NCBI GenBank assembly: GCA_964628215.1
Contig: CAZVNF010000134.1
Location: forward strand, 1 to 11,060
Length of the DNA stretch: 11,060 bases
Source: CAIVAT01 sp964628215
GTDB lineage: Bacteria; Bacteroidota; Bacteroidia; Bacteroidales; FEN-979
Reading direction: 5' to 3'
Below, in pieces: positions 1 to 7,031 of this stretch. Below the pieces are notes generated by a model that saw only the letters and a list, made by a program, of their open reading frames with translations, was not told the origin of the DNA and searched no databases. Position 1 is the first letter of the stretch. Every line of letters begins with the position of its first letter. The position numbers were made by a program, and so were the translations under genes.

Positions 1-1
1 C

Positions 2-15
2 GCCCCATTCGGGGC
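2..15 (-). terminator. Possible terminator hairpin at left edge
   Basis: A perfect 5-bp inverted repeat (GCCCC, loop ATTC, GGGGC) lies about 50 bases downstream of the stop codon of the minus-strand aminotransferase gene. Read on the minus strand it would form a GC-rich stem-loop at the 3' end of the rlmI-aminotransferase transcript. The T tract expected for intrinsic termination would lie outside the window, so this cannot be confirmed. The rest of bases 1-63 holds no gene I can support. Confidence 0.3.
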
Positions 16-63
16 TGTGCTCTGATTTATATTCAACCCCGAAACTTGAGCAAATGACACGAG

Positions 64-1263
64 TTACTTGTTTTTTTTCAATGCTTCAATCAGCGCTTCC
101 GCAAAATACCGGTATTGCTCCGGGGAATTATAGAGTTGAACGGCAATCCTGATCAGTCGTGAGGATGGAGATGACCAATTCCATACAGGGATTTCGATTT
201 GGTATTCATTGAAGAGGAATTCCTGCAGTGGTTCAAAACCCTTGTATCCCACAGGAGTCGTATCCGGTGAAACCGGCAGGGGAAATGTGACCATGCTTGC
301 AATCATTGAATCGGGACAAGGTTTTTCAATTTCAAGGAGATTGCAGATCATGTCGCGTGATTCAAGGCAAAGCAGGTGGTTGCGATTCATTATAGCCTGC
401 CATCCTCCCGGAACAAGAGATTCCATGTATTCAACGGAATCAGCCACGCATATCGCAGCAGTAGGATCATAGGTTCCCGGCCAGAAGAACCTTTCGGCAA
501 AGGGTTCGGCATCGAAACCGGCGTGGCTCACCACCACAGGAACAATGCCCTTTTGCTTGTCACTGCGAACATGAAGTATGGCAGCACTTTTTGGCGAACA
601 CAGCCATTTATGACAATTGGCTGTATAATATGCTGCTCCCAGCTGATTTAAGTTCAGAGGTACGCTGCCTAATCCATGTGCCCCGTCGATCATGGTATCC
701 ACTCCCCTCTTTTCCAATTCACACACGATGGCCTCCACCGGGTGAATGAGTGCGGTTGCACTGGTTATATGGTCGATCAGGGCGATTCGCGTGCGGGAAG
801 TTACTTTGCCGATGATGGCTTCGATGATCACTTCGGGCGATGCGATAGGAAAATCATACACTGCTTCAACCAGGACTGCCCCGGTGTGTTTACTGATAAA
901 CTCAAGCAACCTTTTGCAAGCGCCATAAATATGGTTCGTATACAGAATTTCATCACCAGGTTCAAACCGCAGCGACCTGAAAACCGTATTAACTCCGGAG
1001 GTAGCATTTTGAACAAAAACAAGGTCTTCAGGGGCAGCATGCACAAATCGGGCTACAGCAGCACGGGCATTATCAAATAACGGCTCCATCTCCCTCATTA
1101 AAAAGCGCACAGGCTGGCTTTCGAATTGCCGGCGGTATTGTGCCTGTCTTTCCAGCACAAAACGCGGACATGCGCCAAAGGAGCCATGGTTGAGGAATAC
1201 CGCATCCGGGTCAAGCGACCAGTACTGCGCATATTCAGAGGGTGCGGGTAATTTTCTGATCAT
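64..1263 (-). CDS. Class V PLP-dependent aminotransferase, isopenicillin-N-epimerase-like
   Basis: A 399-residue, full-length fold-type I PLP enzyme of the class V aminotransferase group (NifS/CefD-like), presumably cytoplasmic. An N-terminal segment with FLNHGSFG (about 23-30) matches the start of CefD-like proteins. MIDGAHGLGSVPLNL (191-205) carries the aspartate D193 that contacts the PLP pyridine nitrogen. TANCHKWLCSPK (214-225) carries lysine K219, the expected Schiff-base residue. The arrangement DGAH...NCHKWL is typical of proteins annotated as isopenicillin N epimerase, a family that also includes cysteine-lyase/desulfurase-like and EgtE-like enzymes. The true substrate is therefore unknown, and beta-lactam synthesis is not implied because no such genes are nearby. 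The ATG at 1263 lies only 2 bases after the stop of the rRNA methyltransferase gene, so the two are probably cotranscribed. I see no functional link between them. Family confidence is high, substrate confidence low. Confidence 0.88.
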   Translation of the reverse strand: MIRKLPAPSEYAQYWSLDPDAVFLNHGSFGACPRFVLERQAQYRRQFESQPVRFLMREMEPLFDNARAAVARFVHAAPEDLVFVQNATSGVNTVFRSLRFEPGDEILYTNHIYGACKRLLEFISKHTGAVLVEAVYDFPIASPEVIIEAIIGKVTSRTRIALIDHITSATALIHPVEAIVCELEKRGVDTMIDGAHGLGSVPLNLNQLGAAYYTANCHKWLCSPKSAAILHVRSDKQKGIVPVVVSHAGFDAEPFAERFFWPGTYDPTAAICVADSVEYMESLVPGGWQAIMNRNHLLCLESRDMICNLLEIEKPCPDSMIASMVTFPLPVSPDTTPVGYKGFEPLQEFLFNEYQIEIPVWNWSSPSSRLIRIAVQLYNSPEQYRYFAEALIEALKKNK

Positions 1264-1265
1264 GG

Positions 1266-2549
1266 TTATTCAACTGCTAAAATCAATCCTTTAAGATATT
1301 CCCCCTCCGGATGGCAGATATTTACCGGGTGGTCCGGACCTTGTGCCAGTTGATGGAGAATACGCACCTGGCGCCCGGTTTCAATGGCAGCCGACTGTAT
1401 TGCCGACCGGAACATCTCCCGTGTAATTGGCTGGGAACAGGAAAATGTAAACAAAATTCCTCCGGGATTTAACCGCCTCATGGCTTCTGCATTGATATGG
1501 ACATAAGCATGCAGGGCATTGTTGGTGACATGATGTGTTTTTGCAAAGGCAGGAGGGTCGAGAATGATCATGTCGTAGGTTTCTTCTGTTTCCACCAGGA
1601 ATCGTTTCACATCCGCCACCTCACACCGGTGTTTTTTTTCATCACAGCCATTCAGCCGGATATTTTGTTCCGTCCACTCAATTGCCTGCCGTGAACTGTC
1701 GATGGAATGAACCTTTTTTGCACCCCCTTTCAATGCATAAACAGAGAAGGCGCCTGAATAGCAAAAAGCATTCAGGACTGTTCTGCCCTTCGCATAAAAC
1801 TGGGCGAACATACGGTTTCCACGCTGATCGAGGAAAAAACCGGTCTTTTGTCCACGCATAAAATCAACGGTAAAGCGATGCCCGGTTTCCAGAATTTCCA
1901 CCGGGGATGAGGTGCCGTAGAGGAAATGGTCGGAGGAAAGGCGGGTTGCCGGACCCGCAGAATCGCGGACCGGGGCGGGAATACTTTCGGAGCCCGATGA
2001 ATTTTCCTTTTTCAGAAAGAGCTTGGAATTGCGGGTGATGAGTTTTGATTTTTCCATCGTTTCAGAACTCTTATCATACACAGCGATAAGTTTTTCGCCA
2101 TATAATTCCTGCAAGGCTTCCGTAAAGACAGGCAGCAAGGTGTGCATCCCAACCGAATGAACCTGAATTACCGCCACGCCGTTGTAATAGTCAATGATCA
2201 GTCCGGGCAGCAGGTCACCTTCGGAAAAGACCAGCCGATAGGCATTTGCCACTGTCCCCCCGATAAGACCCAGCCGTTCACGAAGCTGCCAGGCCGCTTT
2301 TATCTTTGCTTTCCAGAATCTGCTATTGACTTCAGCCGGTTCAAATGAAAATATTTTCACTGCAATGGACCCTGGCAGATAGTGGCCCAGGGCCAGAAAC
2401 TCCCTGCGGATACTCACAACTTCGATCACATCACCTTCACGGGGCGCTCCTTCCATTTTCTCAATGGCACCAGAGAAAATCCATGGGTGAAAACGTTTGA
2501 CAGCAGCCTCTTTCCCAGGTTTAAGAATAATTTTTGCAGCAGGACTCAT
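1266..2549 (-). CDS. rlmI: RlmI-type 23S rRNA (cytosine-C5) methyltransferase
   Basis: A 427-residue SAM-dependent methyltransferase of the RlmI/COG1092 family, which in E. coli makes m5C1962 in 23S rRNA. The N-terminal part (about 1-75, including RFHPWIFSGAI at 19-29) is the PUA RNA-binding domain. GQKTGFFLDQR (233-243) is the family signature before the Rossmann domain. VLNAFCYSGAFS (258-269) is SAM motif I, DPPAFAK (331-337) is motif IV, and FSCSQ (369-373) holds the catalytic cysteine C371. E. coli RlmI is about 396 residues. The excess here lies in a Ser/Pro/Lys-rich stretch at roughly 168-207, between the central domain and the catalytic domain, whose DNA is partly GC-rich and can form hairpins (see findings). 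No frameshift or stop interrupts the frame. The ATG at 2549 is the natural start, with a 93-base divergent intergenic region upstream. The gene is a housekeeping function and marks the boundary of the polysaccharide locus. Confidence 0.92.
   Translation of the reverse strand: MSPAAKIILKPGKEAAVKRFHPWIFSGAIEKMEGAPREGDVIEVVSIRREFLALGHYLPGSIAVKIFSFEPAEVNSRFWKAKIKAAWQLRERLGLIGGTVANAYRLVFSEGDLLPGLIIDYYNGVAVIQVHSVGMHTLLPVFTEALQELYGEKLIAVYDKSSETMEKSKLITRNSKLFLKKENSSGSESIPAPVRDSAGPATRLSSDHFLYGTSSPVEILETGHRFTVDFMRGQKTGFFLDQRGNRMFAQFYAKGRTVLNAFCYSGAFSVYALKGGAKKVHSIDSSRQAIEWTEQNIRLNGCDEKKHRCEVADVKRFLVETEETYDMIILDPPAFAKTHHVTNNALHAYVHINAEAMRRLNPGGILFTFSCSQPITREMFRSAIQSAAIETGRQVRILHQLAQGPDHPVNICHPEGEYLKGLILAVE
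1929..2048 (-). other. In-frame GC-rich insert within rlmI
   Basis: This stretch encodes roughly residues 168-207 of the RlmI-like protein, a low-complexity Lys/Ser/Pro/Ala segment that I do not recognise from the family. By hand count about 37 of 50 bases at 1931-1980 are G or C, well above the surrounding gene. It contains a perfect 6-bp inverted repeat (GCGGGT at 1941-1946 and ACCCGC at 1953-1958) and an overlapping CCGC/GCGG pair just after it. The boundaries are approximate, judged from where family-like sequence stops and resumes. Confidence 0.45.
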
Positions 2550-2565
2550 TTATCAGATTTTTCGG

Positions 2566-2573
2566 TAAAGTTA
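2566..2573 (-). promoter_or_regulatory. Weak candidate -7 box for the rlmI transcript
   Basis: On the minus strand these bases read TAACTTTA, seven of eight against TAnnTTTG counting the free positions, about 16 bases before the rlmI ATG. No clear -33 element accompanies it. A promoter is expected here, because rlmI starts a divergent transcription unit, but this exact site is uncertain. Confidence 0.22.
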
Positions 2574-2617
2574 ATGCTAGTTACCAGATTCTCTTCATAA
2601 CTTCCCCCGGAAATTCC

Positions 2618-2625
2618 TATTTTTG
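2618..2625 (+). promoter_or_regulatory. Bacteroidota-type -7 promoter box for the legB-wzi pair
   Basis: TATTTTTG matches the Bacteroidota -7 consensus TAnnTTTG at all fixed positions and lies 17 bases before the ATG at 2643. That would give a very short leader. I do not see a convincing TTTG/TTG element at the -33 position, so the call rests on the -7 box and its location in the divergent intergenic region. Confidence 0.45.
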
Positions 2626-2642
2626 TCAGATATTGCAATTAT

Positions 2643-3641
2643 ATGGAAGTTGGAAATAAAAAAGTTCTGGTTACCGGCGGTTCCGGATTTATCGGGAGCC
2701 ATCTTACGGAGGAGTTACTTGAAAAAGGATATGATGTAAAAGTCTTCGTCCATTATAACTCATTTAACCGGTGGGGCTGGATTGATTATTTACCAGAGGA
2801 AAAAAAGAGACAGATTGAAATATTTACCGGCGATATCCGGGATCCGAACGGAGTATTAGAGGCCATGAAAGGCTGTGATATTGTTTTTCACCTGGCCGCA
2901 TTGATCGGGATTCCATATTCTTATCATTCACCCGACACCTATGTTGACACCAATGTCAAAGGGACGCTGAACATTCTTCAGGCCGCCCGTCAGCTTGGGG
3001 TTAGCCGGATTATTCACACCTCTACCTCAGAGATTTACGGAACAGCCCAATTCGTTCCGATCACCGAGGAACATCCGGTCAATCCACAGTCACCATATGC
3101 TGCCACAAAAGCATCCGCCGACTTCCTGGCGCTTACCTTCTACCGGTCATTTCAAACACCGGTTGTTGTGGTTCGTCCGTTCAACACATACGGACCCAGG
3201 CAATCTGCCAGGGCAATCATTCCTACCATTATCACACAGCTGGTTAATGGAAACGGGAAAGTCACCCTCGGGTCCCTGACACCCACCCGCGACCTGAACT
3301 TTGTGAAAGATACTGCCAGCGGATTTATTGCTGCTGCATTAAGTGACCGTGCGTTGGGCGAAGTAATCAACCTGGGGAGCAATTACGAAATTTCTGTAGG
3401 GGACCTGGCTCTGAAAATCGCCCGGTTGATGGGGAAGGAGATCCGCATCGAAGGAGCCGACGAACGCATCCGGCCTGAAAAAAGTGAAGTGGAACGCCTG
3501 TGGGCAGAAAACCGCAAAGCACATGAGCTGCTGGGCTGGAAACCTTCCTACGACCTGGATAAAGGGCTGCAGGAGACAATAGACTGGTTTTCAAAGCCTT
3601 CAAACATTGAATTATACAAAGTCGGGCTCTACACGATTTGA
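2643..3641 (+). CDS. legB: LegB-type NAD-dependent NDP-sugar 4,6-dehydratase
   Basis: A 332-residue extended short-chain dehydrogenase/reductase, cytoplasmic. TGGSGFIG (11-18) is the NAD-binding glycine motif, DIRDP (64-68) and HLAALIGIPYSYHSPDTYVD (83-102) follow in the Rossmann domain, and Y152/K156 (YAATK) is the catalytic YxxxK pair. TSTSEIYG (126-133) supplies the Thr-Ser-Glu triad (T128, S129, E130) that marks 4,6-dehydratases of the GMD/LegB type rather than simple epimerases. RPFNTYGPRQSARA (178-191), the ERIRPEKSEV block (274-283) and the ending YKVGLYTI closely resemble LegB proteins. LegB proteins remove water from NDP-N-acetylglucosamine to give the 4-keto-6-deoxy sugar, best known in legionaminic acid synthesis. 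No LegC, LegG, LegI or LegF homologue is in the window, so here it more likely supplies an N-acetylated 6-deoxyhexose, perhaps with the SDR gene on the other strand. Its TGA overlaps the ATG of the next gene (TGATG), implying translational coupling. Confidence 0.85.
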   Translation: MEVGNKKVLVTGGSGFIGSHLTEELLEKGYDVKVFVHYNSFNRWGWIDYLPEEKKRQIEIFTGDIRDPNGVLEAMKGCDIVFHLAALIGIPYSYHSPDTYVDTNVKGTLNILQAARQLGVSRIIHTSTSEIYGTAQFVPITEEHPVNPQSPYAATKASADFLALTFYRSFQTPVVVVRPFNTYGPRQSARAIIPTIITQLVNGNGKVTLGSLTPTRDLNFVKDTASGFIAAALSDRALGEVINLGSNYEISVGDLALKIARLMGKEIRIEGADERIRPEKSEVERLWAENRKAHELLGWKPSYDLDKGLQETIDWFSKPSNIELYKVGLYTI

Positions 3642-5368
3642 TGCAACTGGCAAATCTGATGAAAAGAATCGTTGTTATTTTCGCTTTCCTGCTTTTATCC
3701 CAGCGAATTTTTTCCCAGGTTGTGTATGAGGATATCAGCAATACCGGAATTTATGAATTTCTGGACGAACTTGCGGCTCTAAAGGTAATCACCCTGAACT
3801 CATTGGTGAAACCCTATTCCAGGAGCTACATTGCAGGGAAACTCAACGAAGCCAGTACCGCCTGCAGGCAATTGAGTTCAGATCCCAACGGTAAAACCCA
3901 TCGGCTGAATAAACGTCAGCAAAAAGAACTTCATTTTTATCTGCAGGATTTCCAGCTTGAACTGCCCCCTTCGAATATAACGGGTGAGGTGTCACGGTTT
4001 TCCGATGAATTCGACTATAAACTTTCCTTTCTGCTGAAAAAACAGTCCAACATGGCTGTAGCCCTTAATCCTGCAGGATTTCACTACAAAGATTCGCTGT
4101 TTACCTTTTCTGTCCGCCCGATTTTAGGCTTACAGTGGCTTGCCAATGAGAATGGTACTGAATATCAACGGTGGTGGGGAGGAAGTATGTTTGGATATAT
4201 CGGAAAAAACTTTGGATTTTATGCCAACATCCGTGATAACAATGCAAGCACCGCCATGGCCAAACCTGCCTATTTCACCCTTGAACCGGGTGCCGTTTAC
4301 AAATTTTCGGATGACTCGTCGGTTTATTTCAGCGAGATGCGCGGTGGTGTGGTGGCCTCAGTGAAATGGGGATCGCTCGGCATCCTCAACGACAGGGTGG
4401 CCTGGGGAGACAACTATCACGGAGCCAATATTTTATCGGGCAGGGCCCCGGCCTTTCCATCCCTCCAGCTTCATCTCAATCCGGTTAAATGGTTTGATTT
4501 CAATTACATGCATGGGTGGCTCAACTCCAATATCATCGACAGCAGCCGGTCCTATTATTCAGGGAGCATATACCGCCAGGTATACCGGAACAAGTACATT
4601 GCAGCAAACATGTTTACCTTTATTCCATGGCGCGGGCTGAACCTGTCATTTGGAAACTCCATTATATACAGCGACATCAATGTTAACCTGCTTTACCTGA
4701 TCCCCTTTCTTTTTTTCAACTCCGCAGATGCAACAAAAAACAACTACACCAACAATTCCGGTTCCAACACCCAGCTGTTTTTTAATTTCTCAAGCAGGCA
4801 GATCAAGCATTTACATCTGTTTTTGACATTTTACATTGATGAATGGAAAACCTCCAGGTTAATGAACAAAGATGAAAATAATTTCACCAGTTTTAAAGCC
4901 GGCTTCAGGGTAATCGATTTTCCGCTTCAGAACGTGGCATTCACGGCGGAATATACCCGAACCCAGCCTATGACCTATGATCACTATATACCATCAACAA
5001 CCTTTGCCTCCAATGATTACACCCTGGGACATTACCTCCGTGAAAATTCACAGGAGTTGTATTTTGCGGTTTCATTTCATCCTCTGAGGGGGGTGCTGAT
5101 CAATACCTCCTATACCATTGCAGAGCATGGCGACAATGTACCCTACCGGATTGATGGCGGTTATGCTGTGGACCAGGTGCCATTCCTGAAAAACAAAACC
5201 TGGCAGAACCACTCTTTCGAGCTGTCTGCCAGGTATGAATTTGTGAGTAACGGCTATTTCTTTATACGGTATCTCAACTCAAACCGTGAAGGTGAACCCG
5301 GCTACCAGCCAGAGGTTATGAATGGTTCGACCAACACCATTTTTACGGGTATCAACCTTGGGTTCTGA
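3641..5368 (+). CDS. Wzi-like capsule-assembly outer-membrane beta-barrel protein
   Basis: About 575 residues from the ATG at 3641, which overlaps the legB stop, or 569 from the ATG at 3659. The later start gives a compact signal peptide (MKR, then hydrophobic IVVIFAFLLL, then a QRIFSQ cleavage region) and may be the real one; the overlap favours coupling either way. The mature N-terminus contains GIYEFLDELAALKVI followed by VKPYSRSYIAGKL, a pattern I associate with the capsule-assembly Wzi family (Pfam Caps_assemb_Wzi) in Bacteroidota. The remainder is rich in alternating aromatic and polar stretches with many Tyr, Phe, Asn and Trp, as in a transmembrane beta-barrel. It ends in GINLGF with a terminal phenylalanine, a typical outer-membrane insertion signal. 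E. coli Wzi is 479 residues and is a lectin-like barrel that holds capsule at the cell surface. The polysaccharide neighbourhood supports the same role. An uncharacterised outer-membrane porin is the main alternative. Confidence 0.72.
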   Translation: MQLANLMKRIVVIFAFLLLSQRIFSQVVYEDISNTGIYEFLDELAALKVITLNSLVKPYSRSYIAGKLNEASTACRQLSSDPNGKTHRLNKRQQKELHFYLQDFQLELPPSNITGEVSRFSDEFDYKLSFLLKKQSNMAVALNPAGFHYKDSLFTFSVRPILGLQWLANENGTEYQRWWGGSMFGYIGKNFGFYANIRDNNASTAMAKPAYFTLEPGAVYKFSDDSSVYFSEMRGGVVASVKWGSLGILNDRVAWGDNYHGANILSGRAPAFPSLQLHLNPVKWFDFNYMHGWLNSNIIDSSRSYYSGSIYRQVYRNKYIAANMFTFIPWRGLNLSFGNSIIYSDINVNLLYLIPFLFFNSADATKNNYTNNSGSNTQLFFNFSSRQIKHLHLFLTFYIDEWKTSRLMNKDENNFTSFKAGFRVIDFPLQNVAFTAEYTRTQPMTYDHYIPSTTFASNDYTLGHYLRENSQELYFAVSFHPLRGVLINTSYTIAEHGDNVPYRIDGGYAVDQVPFLKNKTWQNHSFELSARYEFVSNGYFFIRYLNSNREGEPGYQPEVMNGSTNTIFTGINLGF

Positions 5369-6428
5369 TTTTTTTATTCGCCAGGAAGATGGTGATATAA
5401 CTCAGGATGGCTGCAAGACTCAGCAAAATCAGTAAAAGTATCGCAGAATTCAGTTTCATTAACATAAAACTGAGTGCTACAAACATTGCTCCAGTAATAA
5501 AAAGGATCACCGTTGCCGATAAATGTGAGAATCCCAGGCATAAAAGGTAATGGTGAATGTGGGTTTTATCAGGAAGTAGCGGCGATCCCCCTTTAAGCAT
5601 CCTGGTAGCTGAAACCCTGAGTGTGTCAAAAACCGGGATGATGAGTATGCCAACCGCGATTGCAGGGGTGGAAGGAATTGCAAAAGAGCCGGAAAAGTTG
5701 ATATTAAACTCGTTGAACTCAATGGCCATTACAGACATGAGATATCCCAGCAGCAACGATCCGGTATCTCCCATAAAAATCTTATACCGTTTGCCGAACA
5801 CATTAAAATAGAAAAAAGCAATCAGGGCTCCGATCAAACCTGCAGACAAGACAGACCAGTCGTACTGCCCGAACCTGAAAAACCACCAGCCGAAAGCGGC
5901 AGCGCTAAGAATTCCAAGACTCGCTGAAAGACCATCGATGCCATCCATCAGATTAAAACAGTTCGTCACACCCACCATCGTAACCAGGGTCAGGAACAAA
6001 CTGACAGTATAACTGATCTGATGAACACCCAGGAAACCATGGAGATCGGTTATCCTTATCTGGCCAAATTCAATAATGATCAGGGCTGCCACCACCTGGC
6101 CAAAAAACTTCTTCATGGGTGAAATCCCCACAACATCATCCTTAAAACCAACAAAAAAGATAATGATCAATCCGCAAAAAAGGTACTGAAACCTGGGAAA
6201 GGAGCTGAAACTTAAAAATATCAGGCATGAAATAATGAAGCCTATGAAGACCCCGAGACCTCCTAATACAGGAACTTCATTTTTGTGTGAGGTGCGGTCA
6301 TTGGGAACCGCCACCAGTGACCTGGCTCTGGAAATATCAACTATTGAAGGAAGAAGAATAAACGTTATGAACAGTGAGAGACCGAAACAAAGGATCAATC
6401 GGGTATATTCAGTAAAATAGTAGATCAT
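5352..6428 (-). CDS. WecA/MraY-type undecaprenyl-phosphate sugar-1-phosphate transferase
   Basis: A 358-residue polytopic inner-membrane protein with about ten or eleven hydrophobic segments, the usual size for the polyprenyl-phosphate N-acetylhexosamine-1-phosphate transferase family. It transfers a sugar phosphate from a UDP-sugar to undecaprenyl phosphate and so starts assembly of a lipid-linked glycan. Family motifs appear in order: VPNDRTSHKNEVPVLGG (41-57), FKDDVVG (95-101) with the Asp pair D97/D98 that binds magnesium, NLMDGIDGL (159-167), FMGDTGSLLLG (218-228) with D221, and the cytoplasmic loop PDKTHIHH (286-293) with the HIHH motif. The THIHH form points to WecA/WbpL-like enzymes rather than MraY. 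The exact sugar cannot be read from sequence; GlcNAc, QuiNAc or FucNAc are the candidates. It is the last gene of the minus-strand operon, 20 bases after the exosortase gene, and its 3' end overlaps that of the Wzi-like gene by 17 bases. An extra copy of the housekeeping initiating enzyme elsewhere in the genome is possible. Confidence 0.9.
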   Translation of the reverse strand: MIYYFTEYTRLILCFGLSLFITFILLPSIVDISRARSLVAVPNDRTSHKNEVPVLGGLGVFIGFIISCLIFLSFSSFPRFQYLFCGLIIIFFVGFKDDVVGISPMKKFFGQVVAALIIIEFGQIRITDLHGFLGVHQISYTVSLFLTLVTMVGVTNCFNLMDGIDGLSASLGILSAAAFGWWFFRFGQYDWSVLSAGLIGALIAFFYFNVFGKRYKIFMGDTGSLLLGYLMSVMAIEFNEFNINFSGSFAIPSTPAIAVGILIIPVFDTLRVSATRMLKGGSPLLPDKTHIHHYLLCLGFSHLSATVILFITGAMFVALSFMLMKLNSAILLLILLSLAAILSYITIFLANKKIRTQG

Positions 6429-6448
6429 TTGCCGTGTATTTGTGAAAA

Positions 6449-7003
6449 CTAAATTTTCTTGATTTTAGGGCTCCTGAGATAGTCCTCCCACACGAGCCAC
6501 GCCAGGAAAAAGATGGTAAAATAAATCCACCGGGAAAGGTGGTCATGAAAAAACGCAAACTGAAGTGGAAATTTATCTAAAAGCACTGCAAGCATAACAA
6601 AGTGTAAAATACTTGACAGAAACAAAACGAATGATGCAATCGGAATGTACCAGACTTTTTTACGGATCGGTCCCGGATAAATGAGCATGATTATACAGAG
6701 CTGGATGACCTGTTTAAACCCTGTACAACCGGGATTCATCAGCAAGGCCGAGGTATTCGGCATGGTAATCACATCGCCTGTAAGGTTTGACTGGAAACCC
6801 ATCACCTCCCTGATGAAAAATTGTGCAAGGTGAATCTCAACAAAAATCAACTGGTTAAAAAAACCGGCTATCCATACAACCAGGTAATCATCAAGGTGTA
6901 CCAGTTTCCATCCGCCAATGACGATCGTGGAAATTACCAGAAACAGGATAATCCCCTTTAATCGTGACAAGCTACTGATTAATATATCTTTAAGGTGATT
7001 CAT
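6449..7003 (-). CDS. Small exosortase/archaeosortase-family membrane protein
   Basis: 184 residues from the ATG at 7003. An in-frame TTG at 7024 would add seven residues, but the ATG is preferred. It is a polytopic inner-membrane protein with hydrophobic segments at about 17-31, 41-60, 98-109, 117-147 and 157-172. NPGCTG (90-95) matches the exosortase cysteine motif, with C93 as expected nucleophile. A PGP-rich turn follows (110-112), then a membrane segment ending SSILHFVML (130-138), and then FFHDH (151-155), whose H153 matches the conserved histidine. In the family the middle segment normally reads N-x-x-R; here it is S131-I-L-H134, so the conserved arginine appears replaced by histidine. 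Exosortases are thought to cleave and process proteins with a C-terminal PEP-CTERM-like sorting tail and are genomically tied to EPS loci, which fits this position between two polysaccharide genes. No candidate substrate with such a tail is seen in the window. Activity is therefore uncertain. Confidence 0.72.
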   Translation of the reverse strand: MNHLKDILISSLSRLKGIILFLVISTIVIGGWKLVHLDDYLVVWIAGFFNQLIFVEIHLAQFFIREVMGFQSNLTGDVITMPNTSALLMNPGCTGFKQVIQLCIIMLIYPGPIRKKVWYIPIASFVLFLSSILHFVMLAVLLDKFPLQFAFFHDHLSRWIYFTIFFLAWLVWEDYLRSPKIKKI

Positions 7004-7031
7004 GTAGTCGGATCTGAAAATCAACGGATGA

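Noticed and set aside
676..1080. A 134-codon open frame on the plus strand inside the aminotransferase gene
   Set aside because: It is antisense to a well-conserved PLP enzyme, its translation is rich in Cys, His and Gly without any recognisable motif, and it has no promoter or spacing that suggests a gene.
64..1263. Beta-lactam biosynthesis suggested by the isopenicillin-N-epimerase-like enzyme
   Set aside because: The family name is widely applied to class V PLP enzymes of unknown substrate, and no ACV synthetase, isopenicillin synthase or related gene is present.
2643..3641. A complete legionaminic acid pathway
   Set aside because: Only the LegB-type dehydratase is present; the aminotransferase, acetyltransferase, hydrolase, synthase and CMP-transfer steps are missing from the window.
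3367..3741. A 124-codon open frame on the minus strand across the legB-wzi junction
   Set aside because: It lies opposite clearly conserved LegB sequence and the Wzi signal peptide, and its translation shows no family features.
3641..5368. The Wzi-like protein as the exosortase substrate
   Set aside because: It ends in a beta-barrel terminal phenylalanine (GINLGF) with no C-terminal membrane helix or basic tail.
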